From assembly GCF_017114825.1 (NCBI RefSeq), contig NZ_JADEVO010000021.1:31131-95130 (forward strand): 64,000 bases of DNA, read 5' to 3'. Origin of the DNA: Pseudomonas gregormendelii. Its GTDB lineage: Bacteria > Pseudomonadota > Gammaproteobacteria > Pseudomonadales > Pseudomonadaceae. Below are positions 59,851-64,000 of this stretch, one piece after another; the stretch's first letter is position 1; each line of letters begins with the position of its first letter. Made by a program: the position numbers and the translations under genes. The notes beneath the pieces are model-generated. The model saw only the letters and a program-made list of their open reading frames with translations. It made no database searches and was not told the origin of the DNA.

Positions 59851-62073
59851 TTAACGCACTGCCAGGATCGGACTGCCCAACCGCTCCAGCAACGTCGCCT
59901 GCGCACTGCGCGGGTTCTGGTTGCCGGTAGGCGTGTTGCGGATGTAACGGCCGTCCGACTGCAAGCTCCAGCTGTGGGTGTTGTCGCTCAGGTACAGCTC
60001 CAGCTCTTTCTTGACCCGCATGATCAGCTTCTTGCCTTCCACCGGGAAGCAAGTCTCGACCCGCTTGTCGAGGTTGCGCTCCATCCAGTCGGCGCTGGAG
60101 AGGAACATCTGCTCTTCCCCGCCATTGAGGAAGTAGAACACCCGCGTATGCTCCAGGAAGCGCCCGATGATCGAGCGCACATGGATGTTGTGCGAAACCC
60201 CGGCGATGCCCGGGCGCAGGCAGCACATGCCGCGCACGACCAGGTCGATGCGCACCCCGGACTGACTGGCCTTGTACAGCGCGCGAATGATCTTCGGATC
60301 AGTCAGCGAGTTGAACTTGGCAATGATGTGTGCCGGCTTGCCTTCCAGGGCGAACTGCGTTTCCCGGGCAATCATGTCGAGCATGCCCTTTTTCAGGGTG
60401 AACGGCGCATGCAGCAGTTTCTTCATGCGCAGGGTCTTGCCCATGCCGATCAACTGGCTGAACAGCTTGCCCACGTCCTCGCACAACGCATCGTCGGAGG
60501 TCAGCAAGCTGTAGTCGGTGTACAGACGGGCGTTGGCTGCGTGGTAGTTGCCGGTGCCCAAGTGAGCGTACCGCACGATCTCCCCGGCCTCGCGCCGCAG
60601 GATCAGCATCATCTTGGCGTGGGTCTTGAACCCCACAACGCCGTAGATCACCACTGCACCGGCCGCTTGCAGACGGCTGGCCAGTTGCAGGTTGGACTCT
60701 TCATCGAACCGCGCGCGCAATTCGATCACCGCGGTGACTTCCTTGCCGTTACGGGCTGCATCCACCAGCGCGTCGACGATTTCCGAGTTGGCACCGGAGC
60801 GGTACAGCGTCTGGCGCACGGCCAATACATGCGGGTCTTTCGCGGCCTGGCGCAACAGGTCGACCACCGGGGTGAACGACTCGAACGGGTGCAGCAACAG
60901 GATGTCCTGCTTGCTGATCACGCTGAAGATGTTCTCGCTGTTCTGCAGCAGTTTCGGAATCTGCGGGGTGAACGGCAGGTATTGCAGCTCGCGCTGGCTG
61001 TCGAGGCCGGTGATGCTGAACAAACGGGTCAGGTTGACCGGCCCGTTAACCTGATACAGCTCGGTCTCGTGCAGGTTGAACTGCTTGAGCAGGTAGTCGG
61101 AGAGGTGTTTGGGGCAAGTGTCAGCCACTTCCAGTCGCACCGCATCGCCATAACGACGGGAGAACAGCTCACCACGCAGCGCGCGGGCCAGGTCTTCAAC
61201 GTCTTCAGTGTCGACCGCCAGGTCGGCGTTACGGGTCAGGCGGAACTGATAGCAGCCCTTGACCTTCATGCCCTGGAACAAGTCATCGGCGTGCGCGTGG
61301 ATCATCGACGACAGGAACACGTAGTTGTCACCGGAGCCGCCCACCTCCTCCGGCACCTTGATCACTCGCGGCAGCAGGCGCGGAGCAGGGATGATCGCCA
61401 GGCCAGAGTCGCGGCCAAACGCATCGATGCCTTCCAGTTCGACGATGAAGTTCAGACTCTTGTTCACCAGCAACGGGAACGGGTGAGTCGGGTCAAGGCC
61501 GATCGGCGTGATGATCGGCGCAATCTCGTCGCGGAAGAACCGGCGCACCCAGGTCTTGATCTTGGTGGTCCAGTGACGGCGACGGATGAAGCGGACCTGA
61601 TGTTTCTCCAGCTCCGGCAACAGAATATCGTTGAGAATGGCGTACTGGCGGTCGACATGACCATGCACCAGCTCGCTGATGCGTGCCAGGGCCTGATGCG
61701 GTTGCAGGCCATCGGCGCCCGCCTGTTCACGGGCGAAGGTGATCTGCTTCTTCAGTCCGGCCACACGAATCTCGAAGAACTCGTCCAGGTTGCTGGAGAA
61801 GATCAGCAGGAACTTCAGCCGCTCCAGCAACGGGTAGGACTCATCCAGTGCCTGTTCCAGCACGCGAATGTTGAACTGCAGCTGCGAAAGCTCGCGATGG
61901 ATGTACAGGCTGCTGTCATCCAGGCCGGGAATGGCAATCGCCGGTGCCGCCACTGCGGCTTCGACGACCACTGCGGGTGGCGCTGGCTCCAGCTCCGGCG
62001 GTGTTTCGGCGACTTGCTCCACCACGGGTTGAGCATCTTTTACGGCAACTTCAGTGAGTCCTTCGGTATTCAT
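59851..62073 (-). CDS. ppk: Polyphosphate kinase 1
   Basis: This 740-residue enzyme makes polyphosphate from ATP at the membrane. Catalytic histidines are visible in HLGTGNYHAANARLYTD (the phosphorylated one of the family) and IIGRFLEHTRVFYF. The N-terminal helical domain begins at about residue 55 with SSLYIHRELSQLQFNIRVLE. Ahead of it are about 50 extra residues rich in valine, alanine, proline and glutamate that the E. coli enzyme lacks. CCAGGAACATTCC precedes the ATG. It converges on ppx and is 18 bases after hemB, so it may share the hemB transcript. Confidence 0.96.
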   Translation of the reverse strand: MNTEGLTEVAVKDAQPVVEQVAETPPELEPAPPAVVVEAAVAAPAIAIPGLDDSSLYIHRELSQLQFNIRVLEQALDESYPLLERLKFLLIFSSNLDEFFEIRVAGLKKQITFAREQAGADGLQPHQALARISELVHGHVDRQYAILNDILLPELEKHQVRFIRRRHWTTKIKTWVRRFFRDEIAPIITPIGLDPTHPFPLLVNKSLNFIVELEGIDAFGRDSGLAIIPAPRLLPRVIKVPEEVGGSGDNYVFLSSMIHAHADDLFQGMKVKGCYQFRLTRNADLAVDTEDVEDLARALRGELFSRRYGDAVRLEVADTCPKHLSDYLLKQFNLHETELYQVNGPVNLTRLFSITGLDSQRELQYLPFTPQIPKLLQNSENIFSVISKQDILLLHPFESFTPVVDLLRQAAKDPHVLAVRQTLYRSGANSEIVDALVDAARNGKEVTAVIELRARFDEESNLQLASRLQAAGAVVIYGVVGFKTHAKMMLILRREAGEIVRYAHLGTGNYHAANARLYTDYSLLTSDDALCEDVGKLFSQLIGMGKTLRMKKLLHAPFTLKKGMLDMIARETQFALEGKPAHIIAKFNSLTDPKIIRALYKASQSGVRIDLVVRGMCCLRPGIAGVSHNIHVRSIIGRFLEHTRVFYFLNGGEEQMFLSSADWMERNLDKRVETCFPVEGKKLIMRVKKELELYLSDNTHSWSLQSDGRYIRNTPTGNQNPRSAQATLLERLGSPILAVR

Positions 62074-62091
62074 GGAATGTTCCTGGGAGGG

Positions 62092-63105
62092 CTATTTTTG
62101 CTCTCGTAACAATTGAGCGGCACGGACGGCAAAGTAGGTCAGGATGCCGTCGGCGCCTGCGCGTTTAAAAGCGGTCAGGGATTCGAGTATTACCCCTTCG
62201 CTCAACCAGCCATTCTGGATCGCCGCCATGTGCATGGCGTATTCGCCGCTGACTTGATAAACAAACGTCGGCACTTTGAATTCTTCTTTGACCCGCCACA
62301 GGATGTCCAGATACGGCATGCCTGGCTTGACCATGACCATGTCCGCGCCTTCTGACAAGTCCGCCGCCACTTCGTGCAGCGCCTCGTTGCTGTTGGCCGG
62401 GTCCATCTGGTAGGAGGCCTTGTTAGCCTTGCCCAGGTTCAGCGCGGAACCCACCGCATCGCGGAAGGGACCGTAATAGGCGCTAGCGTATTTCGCCGAG
62501 TAGGCCATGATCCGCACGTTAACGTGATCGGCCAGCTCCAGCGCCTCGCGGATCGCCTGGATGCGCCCGTCCATCATATCGGACGGCGCCACCACCTGGG
62601 CGCCGGCTTCGGCATGGGACAGGGCCTGGCGGACCAGTGCATCGACGGTAATGTCGTTCTGCACGTAGCCTTCTTCATCGAGAATACCGTCCTGGCCGTG
62701 GGTGGTGAACGGATCCAGGGCAACGTCGGTGATCACACCCAGCTCGGGGAACTGCGCACGTAATGCGCGGGTGGCGCGTTGGGCAATGCCATTCGGGTTC
62801 CAGGCTTCGGCCGCGTCCAGCGACTTGAGCTCCGCCGGCGTCACGGGGAACAGCGCGAGCGCGGGAATACCCAGCTCGACCCACTTGGCGGCCTCTTCAA
62901 GCAACAGATCAATGGTCAGGCGCTCGACGCCCGGCATTGACGCCACCGCTTCGCGACGATTCTCACCGTCCAGTACAAATACCGGCAGGATCAGGTCGTC
63001 GACGCTGAGGACGTTTTCACGAACCAGGCGGCGCGAGAATTCATCACGACGATTGCGTCGCAGACGGGTGGCTGGGAACAGGCGGTTGGCGGGGGTAAAG
63101 CTCAC
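62092..63105 (-). CDS. hemB: Delta-aminolevulinic acid dehydratase (porphobilinogen synthase)
   Basis: This 337-residue enzyme joins two 5-aminolevulinates into porphobilinogen for haem. The active lysines are K205 in MAYSAKYASAYYGPFRDA and K260 in DMVMVKPGMPYLDIL. The metal loop has aspartates (DVALDPFTTHGQDG) in place of the zinc cysteines, so this is the magnesium-dependent type typical of Pseudomonas. I start at a GTG at 63105 (VSFTPANRLFPATRLRRNRR) because AGGAG lies 6 bases upstream and the length then matches the P. aeruginosa enzyme. It is first in the direction hemB-ppk. Confidence 0.96.
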   Translation of the reverse strand: MSFTPANRLFPATRLRRNRRDEFSRRLVRENVLSVDDLILPVFVLDGENRREAVASMPGVERLTIDLLLEEAAKWVELGIPALALFPVTPAELKSLDAAEAWNPNGIAQRATRALRAQFPELGVITDVALDPFTTHGQDGILDEEGYVQNDITVDALVRQALSHAEAGAQVVAPSDMMDGRIQAIREALELADHVNVRIMAYSAKYASAYYGPFRDAVGSALNLGKANKASYQMDPANSNEALHEVAADLSEGADMVMVKPGMPYLDILWRVKEEFKVPTFVYQVSGEYAMHMAAIQNGWLSEGVILESLTAFKRAGADGILTYFAVRAAQLLREQK

Positions 63106-63313
63106 GGCAGACTCCTGAGCCCGCGCTGGCGGGCGAGCGTGACAGTTATAAGCTGCCATTATGACCGTCGTATTACAGTTATGTGCACACCTGTGACAGG
63201 TAGTCGCATTCCATTGTCCTTGCATGAAATGTTCACGTCGAGACACATTTGGACACTTTCATGAATGTGCCCGAAGGGTTAGGCTGCGCGTTCATTTCGC
63301 CAGCACCCAGACA

Positions 63314-63946
63314 ATGCTCCAGCAATTTCTTCAGGAATTCGGGTATTTCGCCCTCTTTCTCGGCACGTTCTTCGAAGGCGAAACCATCCTGGTACTCGCG
63401 GGCTTCCTTGCGTTCCGCGGTTACATGGACATCAAGATCGTCACCATAGTCGCGTTCTGTGGCAGTTATGCGGGCGATCAGCTGTGGTATTTCCTTGGCC
63501 GCAAGCACGGGCGCAAATTGCTGGCGCGCAAGCCGCGCTGGCAGATGATGGGCGATCGGGCGCTGGAACACATTCGAAAGCACCCGGACATCTGGGTCCT
63601 GAGCTTCCGCTTCGTCTACGGATTACGCACGGTAATGCCCGTGGCGATCGGTCTGTCGGGCTATCCACCGGGACGTTATCTGTTGCTGAACGGGATTGGC
63701 GCGGCGATCTGGGCTTCGGCACTGTCGGCGGCCGCGTATCATTTTGGTGCCGTGCTGGAAGGCATGCTTGGCAGCGTCAAGAAGTACGAGCTATGGGTGC
63801 TGGGCGCCCTGCTCGTCCTGGGCGTGGGCCTGTGGCTGCGCCGGCGCTTCAAGAACGCCCAGCTGGCAAAAAAAGTCTATGCCGACGAGCAGGCATTGAA
63901 AGCTGAACAGGCCAAGGCTGCAGCGCCCAAGACGCCCACCGAATAA
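63314..63946 (+). CDS. DedA-family membrane protein
   Basis: This 210-residue inner-membrane protein belongs to the DedA family of putative half-transporters or lipid flippases. The N-terminal re-entrant hairpin has FLGTFFEGETILVLAGFLAF with its conserved glutamates. The family signature near the middle is FRFVYGLRTVMPVAIGLSGY, with both arginines. A C-terminal membrane helix (LWVLGALLVLGVGLWLRRRF) is followed by a charged tail rich in lysine and alanine. The ATG at 63314 has no clear ribosome site. It is divergent from hemB with 208 bases between them. Confidence 0.9.
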   Translation: MLQQFLQEFGYFALFLGTFFEGETILVLAGFLAFRGYMDIKIVTIVAFCGSYAGDQLWYFLGRKHGRKLLARKPRWQMMGDRALEHIRKHPDIWVLSFRFVYGLRTVMPVAIGLSGYPPGRYLLLNGIGAAIWASALSAAAYHFGAVLEGMLGSVKKYELWVLGALLVLGVGLWLRRRFKNAQLAKKVYADEQALKAEQAKAAAPKTPTE

Positions 63947-64000
63947 AACGGTCCCTGCACCCGTAGAGACCGCTCCTGCTCACCCGATGCGCCCCCCCCC

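Noticed and set aside
59974..62109. A 711-codon open frame on the plus strand opposite ppk
   Set aside because: It lies antisense to a well-conserved gene, has no family motif or ribosome site, and long antisense frames are expected in GC-rich third-position-biased DNA. The same holds for the long frames opposite ppx, gcvP, ssuD and spuF.
63991..64000. Run of nine C at the window end
   Set aside because: It may be a homopolymer tract or a boundary effect; there is not enough sequence to say more.

Overview
The window reads as a continuous piece of chromosome from a Pseudomonas of the fluorescens/putida type. Evidence: high GC with ordinary pseudomonad codon use, three families of Pseudomonas-type REP/BIME repeats, and gene order that I recall closely following P. 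aeruginosa from argA through gcvPHT, the ubiI-ubiH-pepP cluster, zapA, 6S RNA, glpT, ubiD, rho, trxA, ppx, ppk to hemB. I see no prophage, insertion sequence, tRNA, rRNA, CRISPR array or island boundary. Nothing here looks like a new multi-gene system; the interest lies in broken genes, orphan subunits, composite repeats and small overlooked features.

Layout. 1-8.9 kb: the spu polyamine locus, with transporter genes spuG (cut by the window edge), spuF, spuE and spuD and catabolic genes spuC and spuB on the minus strand, a truncated spuA remnant, and a divergent second glutamylpolyamine synthetase (spuI). 9-10.6 kb: a frameshifted alpha-carbonic anhydrase and a TetR regulator. 10.8-21 kb: a sulfur-scavenging block with ssuEADCBF, the peroxiredoxin lsfA, two tandem OprD-type porins and an orphan tauA. 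21-25.8 kb: argE, argA, a CYTH-CHAD triphosphatase and an Lrp regulator. 26-30 kb: a small ACT-like protein, an orphan GspE-type ATPase, a SPFH/NfeD pair and a DUF2388 protein.

30-37.6 kb: the glycine cleavage operon gcvT-gcvH-gcvP and an iron(III) permease and binding protein without an ATPase. 37.9-42.7 kb: a tight five-gene minus-strand operon (UPF0149 protein, pepP, ubiH, thioesterase-like protein, ubiI). 42.9-44.6 kb: a coiled-coil protein fused translationally to zapA, then 6S RNA and 5-formyl-THF cyclo-ligase, then an overlooked 50-residue membrane protein. 44.8-49.3 kb: EVE-domain protein, a FliL-like protein, a quinone oxidoreductase, glpT with two GlpR-like operators, and chaC. 49.6-54 kb: a ferredoxin-reductase coupled to ubiD, then rho and trxA. 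54.1-57.9 kb: a FadR-type regulator divergent from a four-gene amino-acid ABC transporter. 58-64 kb: convergent ppx and ppk, then hemB and a DedA protein.

How the genes work together. The spu genes import polyamines and degrade them by transamination or gamma-glutamylation. The ssu/lsfA/tauA block supports growth on organosulfonates when sulfate is scarce. The gcv operon breaks down glycine to one-carbon units and 5-formyl-THF cyclo-ligase recycles a folate that inhibits that kind of pathway. ubiI, ubiH and ubiD all serve ubiquinone synthesis. ppx, ppk and possibly the CHAD protein deal with polyphosphate. Fourteen REP-type elements occupy gaps between genes, one of them inside the spu transport operon.
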